The translations under genes were made by a program, and so were the position numbers. 64,000 nt of DNA, taken from the NCBI GenBank assembly GCA_024281055.1, contig JAMXLF010000033.1:62001-126000 (forward strand), given 5' to 3'. Below are positions 53,509-63,300 of this stretch, piece after piece. Position 1 is the stretch's first letter; each line of letters opens with the position of its first letter. The notes under the pieces were generated by a model. The model saw only the letters and a list, made by a program, of their open reading frames with translations. It did no database searches and had not been told where the DNA came from. The DNA is from Geobacteraceae bacterium. Its GTDB lineage: Bacteria; Desulfobacterota; Desulfuromonadia; Geobacterales; Geobacteraceae.

Positions 53509-55812
53509 ATGCCGTTTATCAAGCTCTCCGCCGACGGACAGATTTCCCTTCCTTTAGAAATTAGGGAGAAACTCGGACTGAAGCCGGGTGATCTCCTCAG
53601 TATTGAACCCACAGATCAAGGTCTCTCGGTTGTCCCTGTGGCTGAACAGCCGCACCTCTCTGCCAAACCGATTCTGCAGGAATCGATCGCCAGAAAGAAT
53701 CTCGAAACAACCATGCAGTTTATCCGGGGGATCGGCCCGAAACTCTCAGAAGCCCTCGCTAAAAAAGGGATTGTAACGGTTGAGGATGCCCTCTGGCTTC
53801 TTCCCAATCGTTACGAAGATCGCCGAGCGCTGACTCCGATTGCTCGGCTCCGGCCCGGAACTACCGAAGTGTTCAGCGGAGAAGTACTTGCTGCCGACAC
53901 CGTGCAGACACGAGGAGGAAAGCGTTTCTTCGAAGTGATCATTGGCGACGGCACCGCAACCGTAACCCTCAAGTGGTTTCACTATAACCTCCGCTACATG
54001 AAAGGAATATGGAAACAGGGGAGACGGGGAATTTTCACCGGTGAAGTTGCTCAATACGGCTATCAGCGCGAAATACACCATCCCGATGTGGAATGGCTCG
54101 CTGACGGCGAGAGTCCAGCGGCAGCCATGGAGCGTGACCCGGTAAGCTTCGGGCGGATCGTTCCGGTCTACCCGCTAACGGAAGGACTTCACCAGAAGAC
54201 CATGCGGAAAGTGCTAAAAGCGGTGGTGGACCGCTACGTCGCAAGCGTCGGGACCAGCATCCCATCGGAAATTGCTGCCCGTCACAACCTTCTGCCACTC
54301 GACGAAGCCCTTCGGGAGGTGCACTTTCCGGCCAGCACGGATGATCTCGCCCCCTTTAACGAAAGTCGCAGCACAGCACACCGGACTCTCGCCTTCGATG
54401 AGTTCTTTTTCCTCGAACTCGGGCTCGCCCTCAAGAAGCAGGGCGTGACCATGGAAGAGGGGATTGCATTCCAGGTAACGCACCGATACACCCGGGAACT
54501 GCTGAAGCGCCTCCCGTTTCCGCTGACATCGGCCCAGCGCCGTGTCCTTTCCGAGATCAAGGAAGACATGATGGCGCCGCATCCGATGCACCGTCTCGTA
54601 CAGGGAGATGTGGGCAGCGGCAAGACCCTCGTAGCGCTCATGGCCGCGCTGATTGCAGCGGAGAACGATTACCAGGTCGCCATCATGGCGCCGACCGAGA
54701 TCCTTGCCGAGCAGCATTATCTCAATATCCATCGCTGGTGCGAGGAACTCGGCGTCAGAGTGACACTTCTGACCGCGGCCATGAAAGGGAAAACAAGAAG
54801 CTCAGCCTTGGCAGATATCGCTGCAGGCACGGCACAGATCGTTATCGGCACCCAAGCGGTTATTCAGGAAAAAGTGGAATTTGCCCGCCTCGGCCTCGGT
54901 ATCGTCGATGAACAGCACCGCTTTGGCGTGCTCCAGCGCGGCCTTCTTGGAAAGAAAGGGAAGAATCCCGACATTCTCGTGATGACCGCAACCCCGATTC
55001 CTCGCACCCTCGCCATGACTGTTTTCGGCGACCTCTCCCTGTCCGTGATCGACGAGCTTCCGCCCGGCAGAACCCCGATCGAGACCCGAGTCTGCCCTGA
55101 ATCCCGACGCACCACAGTTTACGACATTATCCGGGAGGAGGTGGCCAAAGGTCGGCAGGGATACATCATATACCCTCTCGTGGAAGAATCGGAGAAGTCG
55201 GATTTGAAAGCCGCGACCCAGATGGCCGAACATCTGGCATGGGACATTTTCCCTGACCTGCGGCTTGCCCTTCTCCACGGCCGGATGAAGCCGGAGGAGA
55301 AGGAGGCGGTCATGGCGGCCTTCAAGAACTGCGAGACCGATATCCTTGTGGCGACGACTGTCATCGAGGTGGGAATCGACGTCCCCAACGCTACCCTGAT
55401 GGTTATCGAGCATGCGGAACGTTTTGGTCTTTCCCAACTTCACCAACTCCGAGGACGGGTGGGGCGGGGGAGTGGCAAATCGCGCTGCCTCCTCCTTACC
55501 TCCGGCAAGCTCTCGGACGATGGAGAACGACGGCTCAGAGTGATGGAATCCACCAACGACGGCTTCATGATTGCTGAAGAGGACCTGTCGATCCGCGGCC
55601 CCGGCGATTTTCTCGGCACGCGCCAGGCAGGTCTCCCCGACTTTCGCGTGGCAAACATCCTGCGGGATGGGCGGATTCTCGAGGTGGCCAGAAAAGAGGC
55701 GTTTGCGCTCGCAGAAAAAGACCCGCACCTGACAATGCCCGAGAACGACAGACTTCGTGAGGAATTGCCGCGCAGGTGGGGTGGCAGGCTTGAACTGGCC
55801 GGTATAGCATAG
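53509..55812 (+). CDS. recG: ATP-dependent DNA helicase RecG with N-terminal AbrB-like domain
   Basis: A 767-residue branched-DNA helicase. The first 45 residues, IKLSADGQISLPLEIREKLG and KPGDLLSIEPTDQG, are a SpoVT/AbrB swapped-hairpin DNA-binding pattern not normal in RecG. A linker leads to the usual wedge (FIRGIGPKLSEALAKKGI from about residue 70) and the helicase motifs: QGDVGSGKTLVA, DEQHRFG, TATPIPRTLA, and QLRGRVGRG, with the C-terminal TRG region. GAGG lies 6 bases before ATG 53509; the internal Met before the wedge has no site, so the fusion is likely real. Confidence 0.92.
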   Translation: MPFIKLSADGQISLPLEIREKLGLKPGDLLSIEPTDQGLSVVPVAEQPHLSAKPILQESIARKNLETTMQFIRGIGPKLSEALAKKGIVTVEDALWLLPNRYEDRRALTPIARLRPGTTEVFSGEVLAADTVQTRGGKRFFEVIIGDGTATVTLKWFHYNLRYMKGIWKQGRRGIFTGEVAQYGYQREIHHPDVEWLADGESPAAAMERDPVSFGRIVPVYPLTEGLHQKTMRKVLKAVVDRYVASVGTSIPSEIAARHNLLPLDEALREVHFPASTDDLAPFNESRSTAHRTLAFDEFFFLELGLALKKQGVTMEEGIAFQVTHRYTRELLKRLPFPLTSAQRRVLSEIKEDMMAPHPMHRLVQGDVGSGKTLVALMAALIAAENDYQVAIMAPTEILAEQHYLNIHRWCEELGVRVTLLTAAMKGKTRSSALADIAAGTAQIVIGTQAVIQEKVEFARLGLGIVDEQHRFGVLQRGLLGKKGKNPDILVMTATPIPRTLAMTVFGDLSLSVIDELPPGRTPIETRVCPESRRTTVYDIIREEVAKGRQGYIIYPLVEESEKSDLKAATQMAEHLAWDIFPDLRLALLHGRMKPEEKEAVMAAFKNCETDILVATTVIEVGIDVPNATLMVIEHAERFGLSQLHQLRGRVGRGSGKSRCLLLTSGKLSDDGERRLRVMESTNDGFMIAEEDLSIRGPGDFLGTRQAGLPDFRVANILRDGRILEVARKEAFALAEKDPHLTMPENDRLREELPRRWGGRLELAGIA

Positions 55813-55838
55813 GCAGCAATAATTCCAAGGAGGAGAAG

Positions 55839-56153
55839 ATGTCCGAATTCCAGAACGTAACCGTAGTCCGCGAAGCCAACATATACTTCAATGGCGGGGT
55901 GACGAGCCGTACCGTCCTGTTCGCCGACGGCACAAAAAAAACCCTCGGCATCGCCCAGGCGGGAGAGTATGAATTTTCGACCGGTGCCGCTGAACTGATG
56001 GAAATACTTTCGGGGGAACTGGATGCGAAACTGCCGGGATGCGACGGGTGGCTGCGTTTTGTAGGGGGGGAGTCGTTCGAAGTGCCGGCCAATTCCATGT
56101 TCACCATCAGGGTATTGCGGCTGACCGATTACTGTTGTTCCTTTATTGTCTAA
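55839..56153 (+). CDS. ppnP: pyrimidine/purine nucleoside phosphorylase PpnP
   Basis: A 104-residue cupin-type enzyme (DUF1255) that splits several nucleosides with phosphate. The strand pattern ANIYFNGGVTSRTVLFADGTKKTLGI, then EYEFSTGAAELMEILSGEL and FEVPANSMFTIRV is diagnostic. AAGGAGG lies 7 bases before the ATG. It follows recG by 26 bases. Confidence 0.93.
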   Translation: MSEFQNVTVVREANIYFNGGVTSRTVLFADGTKKTLGIAQAGEYEFSTGAAELMEILSGELDAKLPGCDGWLRFVGGESFEVPANSMFTIRVLRLTDYCCSFIV

Positions 56154-56235
56154 TGGTGGCGCCGCCAGGATGTAGACTCCGCACGACATTGGTTTTTCCT
56201 GTGGGGTTTCGTCACTGCGAGGGTATAAACATTCC

Positions 56236-57150
56236 ATGATTGCCAGCCGTTTTGCCCCTTCTCCAACCGGGCCACTCCACATGGGCTCGCTCGTAACGGC
56301 CACAGGCAGCTATGTCATGGCCAAAAGAGCAGGCGGGCGATGGCTTCTACGCATCGAGGACCTGGACACTCCGCGCGTCATTCCCGGCATGACGGACGAT
56401 ATTCTGAAGACCTTGGAGCTGCTCGGTTTTCACTGGGACGGGGAGGTCATCTATCAGAGCCGCCGGAACAGGGCCTATCAGGACGCCATCAACAAACTGC
56501 GCGCAAAGGGTCTTGCGTACCCGTGCGGCTGCTCCCGTGCGGAAATCGCCCAGATTGCATCCGCCCCCCATGGCAACAATGAAGGGCTTATTTACCCTGG
56601 GACTTGTTGTGATGGTCTCACTGCTGGAAAGATGGCGAGGGCTTACCGGGTCAGGGTCGATGACAGCCTGATAGAGTTCGATGATGGCATCATGGGCCGT
56701 TGCACCCAGAAGCTCACTACTTCATGCGGCGACTTTGTCGTGCAAAGGGCCGACGGCCCATTCGCCTACCATCTGGCCGCGGTCGTGGATGATGCAGAGA
56801 GCGGCGTCAACCAGGTGGTGCGGGGCAGTGACCTGTTGTCCTCAACGCCGCGTCAGATCTACCTTCAGAAACTTCTCGGCTATCAAACTCCATCCTACTT
56901 TCACCTCCCACTCGTAACCAACGCCGACGGGACAAAACTCTCTAAACGAGAAAATGCCATTTCCCTTGCCTGTGGGCGGGAATTGACACAATACGGGGGG
57001 CTCCTTCTCTTTTCCTCGCTGAGGTTTCTCGGCCAATCCCCTCCTTCCTTTCTGAAGAATGCCCCATGTCATGAAATTCTCGCCTGGGCAGTTTCCTCGT
57101 TCGAGCCCGCACTGATCCCGACTGAAGACGCACCTTTGCGTAAGGGTTGA
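56236..57150 (+). CDS. gluQ: glutamyl-Q tRNA(Asp) synthetase
   Basis: A 304-residue GluRS paralogue without the anticodon-binding half; it glutamylates queuosine at position 34 of tRNA-Asp. HMGS (HIGH-type) in FAPSPTGPLHMGS, the KMSKS-type loop TKLSKREN, and zinc Cys ligands CGCSRAE and YPGTCC are visible. A relatively weak ribosome site precedes the ATG. The true GluRS is gltX at 2821. Confidence 0.93.
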   Translation: MIASRFAPSPTGPLHMGSLVTATGSYVMAKRAGGRWLLRIEDLDTPRVIPGMTDDILKTLELLGFHWDGEVIYQSRRNRAYQDAINKLRAKGLAYPCGCSRAEIAQIASAPHGNNEGLIYPGTCCDGLTAGKMARAYRVRVDDSLIEFDDGIMGRCTQKLTTSCGDFVVQRADGPFAYHLAAVVDDAESGVNQVVRGSDLLSSTPRQIYLQKLLGYQTPSYFHLPLVTNADGTKLSKRENAISLACGRELTQYGGLLLFSSLRFLGQSPPSFLKNAPCHEILAWAVSSFEPALIPTEDAPLRKG

Positions 57151-57271
57151 TTCACTGCCTTAAGGGACTCACCCGGTTTCGGTGACCGTACCTCTTGGGT
57201 TGTACCATGAGTATAAATGGTGTATAGTGGCGACAATTTAATGCTTAGTTCCGATAGCAGGAGGGAACACG

Positions 57272-57616
57272 GTGGATAATTGCATCTTCTGCAAAATAAT
57301 TAGAAACGAGATTCCCGCCAAGAAAGTTTACGAGGATGAACTGGTAGTTGCCATTGAGGACATCGCGCCAGTTGCGCCCGTACACTTTCTCATCATGCCG
57401 CGAAAACACATTGTCAGCTCTCTCGGACTCGTGCCAGACGACAATAACCTTATCGGCCATATCTTCCAGACCGCAGCCCATCTCGCCCGGGAAAAAGGCG
57501 TGGCCGAGGACGGTTACCGGATCGTCAACAATACCAATGCCGGTGCTGGCCAATCCGTTTTCCATATACACTTTCACTTCCTCGCAGGACGCCATCTCAC
57601 CTGGCCTCCCGGCTAA
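57272..57616 (+). CDS. HIT-family nucleotide hydrolase (HinT-like)
   Basis: A 114-residue purine-nucleoside phosphoramidase-type protein. The zinc-like N-terminal CIFCKIIRNEIPAKKVYED and the active-site His triad in VFHIHFHFLAGR are diagnostic. GTG 57272 follows AGGAGGG. The function in cells is poorly known. It is followed by the DUF4124 gene. Confidence 0.93.
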   Translation: MDNCIFCKIIRNEIPAKKVYEDELVVAIEDIAPVAPVHFLIMPRKHIVSSLGLVPDDNNLIGHIFQTAAHLAREKGVAEDGYRIVNNTNAGAGQSVFHIHFHFLAGRHLTWPPG

Positions 57617-57665
57617 ATATGCCTATATTGGCAAACGTAATCAGACCTCTCGAAGGAGCCACCCA

Positions 57666-58202
57666 ATGAATAAAGTTATCGTCATGCTGATCAGCGTTGT
57701 TATTCTTGCCACATCGGTGCAGGCAGCCACCTATAAATGGATGGACGACCAAGGGACGATCAACTTTACCGAAGACCCCGGCAACATCCCGCAGAAATAC
57801 CGGAAAAAGGCAAAGATCGTTGGCGAAGATGACACGGTAGATGCAGGAGTAGAGAAGAAAGATGCGGGAAGCGGGGGGAAAATACAGGAACCAACTGAGG
57901 TGCAGGGAGCAGCGCCGGCTGCTAAGCAGGAAAACAAGAAAGCCGTTTATGGTGGCAAGGATGCAACTGCTTGGAAATCAGAGTTTTCAAGGCTTGGAGG
58001 CGAGTTGAAATCGGTTGACGAACAACTTGACAGCAAAAGGACGCTATTCAGTGACTCGAGCAAACTGTCGAGAGCGCAATATAAATCACTCCAGTATGAC
58101 ATCAAGAACCTTGAACAATTAAGGGAAGATATCTTGACAAAACTGAAGTCCCTGCGTAATGAAGCAACTAAGGAAGGTGTCCCTGCCGAACTTCAGCAGT
58201 GA
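57666..58202 (+). CDS. exported DUF4124-domain protein
   Basis: A 178-residue exported protein with a signal peptide (1-21, ending VQAA). The DUF4124 motif ATYKWMDDQGTINFTEDPGN lies just after it. A low-complexity linker and a predicted coiled coil (about 100-165, LGGELKSVDEQLDSKRTLF) follow. The role is unknown. GAAGGAG lies upstream of the ATG, and a strong terminator follows. Confidence 0.85.
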   Translation: MNKVIVMLISVVILATSVQAATYKWMDDQGTINFTEDPGNIPQKYRKKAKIVGEDDTVDAGVEKKDAGSGGKIQEPTEVQGAAPAAKQENKKAVYGGKDATAWKSEFSRLGGELKSVDEQLDSKRTLFSDSSKLSRAQYKSLQYDIKNLEQLREDILTKLKSLRNEATKEGVPAELQQ

Positions 58203-58216
58203 CGAAATGCACATAC

Positions 58217-58249
58217 AAAAAAAAGCCCGGAATATTCCGGGCTTTTTTT
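58217..58249 (+). terminator. terminator after the DUF4124 gene
   Basis: GCCCGGAATATTCCGGGC (58225-58242) is a perfect palindrome, flanked by eight As and seven Ts. Confidence 0.95.
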
Positions 58250-58305
58250 GTTGGCGTTGCAGTGGAATGCTTTGTTCAAATCCGTCGGTGGGAATTTTCC
58301 GGGCA

Positions 58306-58341
58306 CATGACTGACCGCTCGGTAGCGACCGTCCAGTCATG
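58306..58341. repeat. inverted repeat
   Basis: CATGACTG (58306-58313) and CAGTCATG (58334-58341) pair, with an inner CGCT-CGGT-AGCG hairpin. No T-run, so not a normal terminator. Confidence 0.5.
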
Positions 58342-58408
58342 ATTTCACACCCCTCAATTCTCCCTTTTTTTTGCGGTTGATACGCGCCTGGCGGATGTGC
58401 CCCTAATA

Positions 58409-58555
58409 GATGTCAAGTGGTGACAAAGTTTTAATTTCGAGATGAAATCAAGCGGCCTAAACTCTGATATCAAAAGCCGTTCGGTGTTTCTGGGCGGTGG
58501 CTAACACTTCTTGTCAAGAGGCACTATATTGAAATTCCGATGTCAACTCGTGATA
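58409..58555 (+). repeat. imperfect direct repeat pair
   Basis: GATGTCAAGTGGTGACA (58409-58425) and GATGTCAACTCGTGATA (58539-58555) are 130 bases apart and match at 14 of 17 positions. They could be operator copies or element debris. Confidence 0.45.
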
Positions 58556-58625
58556 GGTTCTCGTGATTGACACTCATGGCTTTTGCTGATAGGTTAGGTC
58601 AATAGTCCCCGTTGTGAGGAGATGC

Positions 58626-59408
58626 ATGCAATTCCCTAGAATCAATCCTGTTTTCCTGCGCCTTGGCCCGCTTGAATTCCGCTGGTACGGACTTATGTAT
58701 ATACTCGGTTTTATAGCCGCGTATTTCATCATACGCTCAGGAGTCAAGAGAAAACACCTCACACTCAGCAAAGACGATGTTGCCGACCTAGTATTTGCCG
58801 CGGCCTTGGGGGTTATTTTAGGGGGGCGTACCGGCTATGTACTGTTCTATAACCTGTCGGAATATGTTGCTCATCCGCTGGAGATATTCGCCGTCTGGCA
58901 CGGCGGGATGTCGTTCCATGGCGGCTTGATCGGAGCGATACTGGGCGGCCTTTTTTTTGCACGAAAGAAGAAGATCAGCTTCTTTACTCTCGCCGATATC
59001 TGTATTATGGCTACACCGATCGGTTTGGGATTGGGAAGAATCGGCAACTTCATCAACGGAGAGTTATACGGCCGGGTTACCAAGGTCCCATGGGGAATGG
59101 TCTTTCCCGGGGGAGGAGATCTCCCGCGGCATCCTTCGCAACTTTACGAAGCTTTTCTCGAGGGCCCCGTGGCCTTTTCCGTCCTCTGGCTGCTTGCGCG
59201 TAAGGAACGGCCAGAGGGGGTTGTTTTCTGGTCATTTATCTCTCTTTACGGCCTTTTCCGTTTTATAGTGGAATTTTTCCGCGAACCTGACATCCAGTTG
59301 GGCTTTATTGTGGGGGGCTTCTCCATGGGACAGCTGTTAAGCTTGCCAATGCTGTTTCTGGGGCTGACGATGATATGGCGGTCGTACCGCAAGGAAAAAT
59401 TGGATTAG
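58626..59408 (+). CDS. lgt: prolipoprotein diacylglyceryl transferase
   Basis: A 260-residue inner-membrane enzyme that adds the diacylglyceryl group to lipoprotein cysteines. The signature GRIGNFINGELYGR near residue 137 is intact, with about seven spans and the essential His in AVWHGGMSFHGGLIG. ATG 58626 has GAGGA five bases upstream. The lipoproteins of this window (LolB-like, Slp-like) are its likely substrates. It converges on the RsbW gene with 23 bases between stops. Confidence 0.96.
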   Translation: MQFPRINPVFLRLGPLEFRWYGLMYILGFIAAYFIIRSGVKRKHLTLSKDDVADLVFAAALGVILGGRTGYVLFYNLSEYVAHPLEIFAVWHGGMSFHGGLIGAILGGLFFARKKKISFFTLADICIMATPIGLGLGRIGNFINGELYGRVTKVPWGMVFPGGGDLPRHPSQLYEAFLEGPVAFSVLWLLARKERPEGVVFWSFISLYGLFRFIVEFFREPDIQLGFIVGGFSMGQLLSLPMLFLGLTMIWRSYRKEKLD

Positions 59409-59431
59409 GGTGGCAAAGAAAACACGAAGTA

Positions 59432-59857
59432 TCAGTGCAGCCGTTTTCTCATTTCCAAAACATTTCCGTCACACACTTTTCGGTAGCTTACGAAGTCCAT
59501 GAGGGATCGTATAAGGAAAATCCCGCGCCCACGATCTTCCAATTGCGTAAAATCGGGGGGAGGGATGGCATTAATATCGAAGCCTTGGCCATTATCGTAA
59601 ACCCGGATAAAGAGCTCATTGTCGGTGATATTGATGAAAATATGGACAGTCTTGTCAGGGTCTCCCGCGTTGGCATGCTTGATGGCATTAACCATCGCCT
59701 CGGTAAGCACAAGGTTAATGTGATATGCGAGGGTTTCCCTGTCACCGGAATACTTGTCAAGCTCCTTGGCGATATCCTCTCCGATTCTGCCGATGAGACT
59801 CAGGTAACGGGTCTGGTTCGGTACCTTGATATCAACCTCGATTTCTCTCTTGTCCAT
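59432..59857 (-). CDS. RsbW/SpoIIAB-type anti-sigma serine kinase
   Basis: A 141-residue HATPase. The N-box is LTEAMVNAIKHANA and the G1/G2-type boxes are VYDNGQGFDINAI and DRGRGIFLIRSLMD. It would phosphorylate the STAS protein encoded just upstream (15-base gap) and may hold a target protein. No sigma factor gene is adjacent, so the target is unknown. It is the last gene of the module. Confidence 0.9.
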   Translation of the reverse strand: MDKREIEVDIKVPNQTRYLSLIGRIGEDIAKELDKYSGDRETLAYHINLVLTEAMVNAIKHANAGDPDKTVHIFINITDNELFIRVYDNGQGFDINAIPPPDFTQLEDRGRGIFLIRSLMDFVSYRKVCDGNVLEMRKRLH

Positions 59858-59872
59858 CTTGACCTCGTGTCT

Positions 59873-60208
59873 TCAGAAATTGTCCAGTGCCTCCGAAGTT
59901 GACGTGTATATTTCAAATACTCGATGGAGCCGTGTCAGTTCGAACATTGACTTTACCTGGGTCTGGAGGGTTGAAAGTTTCAAGTTCCCATGATGGGAGA
60001 TCGCGTTCTTGAAGCCTGAAACAAGAGCTCCCAAGCCGGAACTGTCAATGAACCGGACATCGTGCAAATCCACGAGGATATTCTTGCTCCCTTCTTCGAA
60101 AAGCCGTTGCATCTCGGTTTTCAAGTCTCCTGAATTATGGGCATCCAGTCTTTCTTCTTTCACATAGATGATCACGATTTCATTTTTCTTTTCGATTTTA
60201 AGATTCAT
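59873..60208 (-). CDS. STAS-domain anti-sigma factor antagonist
   Basis: A 111-residue STAS protein. The phosphorylatable Ser lies in VRFIDSSGLGALVSG (Ser56 or Ser57). In partner switching the RsbW-type kinase phosphorylates it and a PP2C phosphatase reverses this. A minus-strand TATAAT at 60280-60275 gives a possible own promoter. Confidence 0.92.
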   Translation of the reverse strand: MNLKIEKKNEIVIIYVKEERLDAHNSGDLKTEMQRLFEEGSKNILVDLHDVRFIDSSGLGALVSGFKNAISHHGNLKLSTLQTQVKSMFELTRLHRVFEIYTSTSEALDNF

Positions 60209-60274
60209 TCATAGCTCCTCTGCCGAGCTGCTTGCGGCAATATAGGGATTTTTCCTGATATACGGGCTGTTAAT

Positions 60275-60280
60275 ATTATA
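60275..60280 (-). promoter_or_regulatory. candidate -10 element for the STAS-RsbW pair
   Basis: TATAAT on the minus strand, about 67 bases before the STAS start codon. A clear -35 element at proper spacing was not found. Confidence 0.35.
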
Positions 60281-60336
60281 CTAAACTTGCAAGAAATCAA
60301 ACGTAAGAATTGTGACAAAAAAGCACGTAGTTCATC

Positions 60337-63300
60337 TCAATCTACTTTCATTACCACCATGGAAATGTCGTCTTCCAAGGATGCTCCCCCTGAATGTATC
60401 ACTACTTTCCGCAGTATCGTCTCTATAATCGTCTCAGGAGTACCCTGGTATCCTTCGGCGAGGATGCCGCACAATCGCTCGGCACCGAACAACTCTCCTC
60501 GATCGTTCTGCGCTTCGGTAATTCCATCCGTATAAAAGAGCACCATATCTCCTCGATTCAGTTGGATATTTCTTTCCTCGAATATTACATCTTGTTTAAC
60601 GCCAAGAATGAGCCCGTCGGCATCAAGTTCCCTACAGGAAGCCTTCTCGCCAGGATAGATCATGGGAGGATTATGTCCCGCGTTGGCATAAATGAGCTGA
60701 CGGGTGTCCGCGTTGTATTTGGCGTAAAACATGGTAATGAACAACTCTGCCCTGGTCAGGTCTTCATACAGGAGCCGATTCAGGTTGGCCAAAATTTTCC
60801 CTGCACTACCTGCTGCATAAACTTCGGCCCGCAGAACACTCCGCGTTTCCGCCATAATCAGGGCTGCGCCAACACTATGTCCAGAAACGTCGGCGATGAC
60901 GATGTCGACAACATTCTTGCCGCGGCGGAAAAAGTCATAATAATCCCCCCCTACATGGGTTGCTGGCAGACAACGACAGGCAAACTCAGCACCCGTCAGG
61001 TCCGGTGGCGTTGCCGGGAGGAGGGAGAGTTGTATTTGCTGGGCGATTTCCATATCACGCGCAACCCGAACATTTTCCAACTCCGCTTTTTCCTTGGCCT
61101 TCATTTCGGAATCGATTTTCACGGCCTGGGCCAATTGACCGGCAAGACTCGTCAAAAGGGCTATAAACGGCTGGGTAAAGAGTCCCACGATCGACTTCGA
61201 AAAGACCGACAGTACACCGAGCGGTGGCTCGCCCTCGCGGGCAATGGGAATATGCGCAAAGGACGTGATTCCTTCCCGTTCCATCAGTTCTTTCGATTCC
61301 GGCTTCAAGATGTGTTGAGTGTCATTCACAAACTGAGGCTTGTTGGCTAGAAAGGCTTCGCCGATGTAAGTATTGATTTCGGGCTGCACGCTCCGTTCGA
61401 TGATCGAGCGGAGCTCTTCTCCCTGGTAGCTCCTTCTTGTCAGTATTCCTTCATCGTTTCTGAGGCGAATTATCGTTAGATCAAACTTGAACTCCCGGCG
61501 CAACAAATCGAGAAGTTCATCCATGATAGCCTGCAGATCCTTCGTGCCGGCCATGATTTCGGATGCTCGAAGCCGCACGTAGAGGTTTTCGCTGCTTTCG
61601 GTCAGGTCCGCACGAACCTTGCTGTAGATGTCGTAAACAGGTTCCATCTTTGAACCGATATCGGACAGATAGCTTTCAACGATTGCTCCAGCAGCAGCAG
61701 CACCAACTGAAGCGGCAAGCGTCTTTTCCGTAAATCGCTTGAGATTTGGGAGTTCGAACTCCGATACTCCACCCCGTTCGTCAATTTCACTTTCTCCAAG
61801 GTATTCGCTAATGGCGGAGTGTGCCTGAGATTCACCTATAAATTTGGACATCAGGTTAACAAACTGCATTATAGTAATAGGCTTCGAGAGCCTTTTGGCT
61901 TCCCATGGGGCCTCTTCCTGGGGCGGAGCGAAGATATCGACGAACTTCCGTACCTGTTCCATTTCCTTTTCATCTTGCTGCAAAATAATCGAACAGGCCA
62001 GATAACCTCCGATATTAAAGAACATGCTCCAGAAAAGCGAGTGCGTCCAGATGTCAAAGCCGGTGAGGCCGAAGAGTGCTGTCGGTTTAAGGAAACCAAT
62101 CCCGAAGGGGCCCCTCACCATGATGTCAGTCTGCCACCAGCCCGCTTCGACCACTGAAGGCAGTAACAATGTGTAAAACCAAAGAAGGAAGCCGAGGAAA
62201 ATACCGCTAATCGCCCCCTTTTTATTACCTTTGCGCCAGTAAATCCCGCCGATGAGGGATGGGCCGAATTGAGCGGCCGCAGCAAAAGAGATAAGCCCGA
62301 TGTTCACGAGCATGTAGGTTTCGCCCACGATGCGGTGGTAAAGGTAGCCAAGAAAGACTACGAGGAAAATTCCGAAGCGCTTGAGGTTGATGAGTAGGAT
62401 GGAAAACCAGGCCCTCGGCTTGAGCTTGACAATGACCGGCATGACGAGATGGTTCAGGAACATGGTGGAAACAGCTACCGATTCTACCATGACCATACCA
62501 GCAGCAGCCGAGAAACCGCCAAGAAATGCAATGAGTGCCAACCACGGATGACCGCTTTTGAGAGGCAGGGTAAGAACGAAATAATCGGCGCCGCTGCTGC
62601 TCCCGGTATAGAGTATGCCACCCAACGCTATCGGCACGACGAACAGATTGATGAGGAACATGTAAATCGGGAACCGCCACATGGCGTCCTTTATATGCTC
62701 TTCAGCGGAGTTTTCGATGACCAGGATATGGAACTGGCGGGGGAGAAACATGATAGCCCCCATAGAGATGTAAAGCAGGGTGAACCAATTGGCATAAGAG
62801 ACTGCATTTGTTCTGCCGAAGGTGGTCAGTTGGTAGAGGAGGGCTGGATTAGCCTTCATCCGGACGAATATATCGCTTATTCCATTGAAAAGGAAATAGG
62901 TGATAAAAATGCCGACAATGAGAAAGGATGCCAGCTTGACGATTGATTCGACAGCAATGGCTGCGACCAGCCCCTCGTGTCGTTCGGAGGAAACCAGGTG
63001 ACGGGCACCGAAAATTACCCCGAAGACGCTCAGAATGAAAGCTGAAATGAAGGCGGTGTGACCGGTGAGTGGCGCTTGTCCATGCATGAACGGGAGCTGA
63101 ATGGTCGGGTAGTTGCAGATGATGTCGAAGGTTGTGGAGACCGCCTTCAGTTGCAGGGCGATATAGGGCATGATCCCGAGCAAGGCGATAACCGTGACGA
63201 GTGCTCCCAGCCATTGTGATTTGCCGTACCGTGAGCTGATGAAATCGGCTATGGAGGTTATGTTGTTCTCCTTGGCAATCCTTACGATCTTACGCAGGAG

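Larger units (their letters stand above)
58250..58625. other. repeat-bearing 370-base intergenic region before lgt
   Basis: There is no credible gene. It holds an inverted repeat (58306-58341, CATGACTG ... CAGTCATG with an inner CGCT/AGCG), a direct repeat pair of 17 bases at 58409 and 58539 (14 of 17 identical), and AT-rich stretches. These may be remnants of a mobile element; I see no ends or target duplication. Confidence 0.4.

Noticed and set aside
56061-56075. GTAGGGGGGGAG in ppnP as a REP foot
   Set aside because: No hairpin follows and the coding sequence explains the Gly run.
58274-58284. TTCAAATCC resembles a tRNA T-loop
   Set aside because: No acceptor, D or anticodon arms can be built around it; the bases upstream are a terminator.
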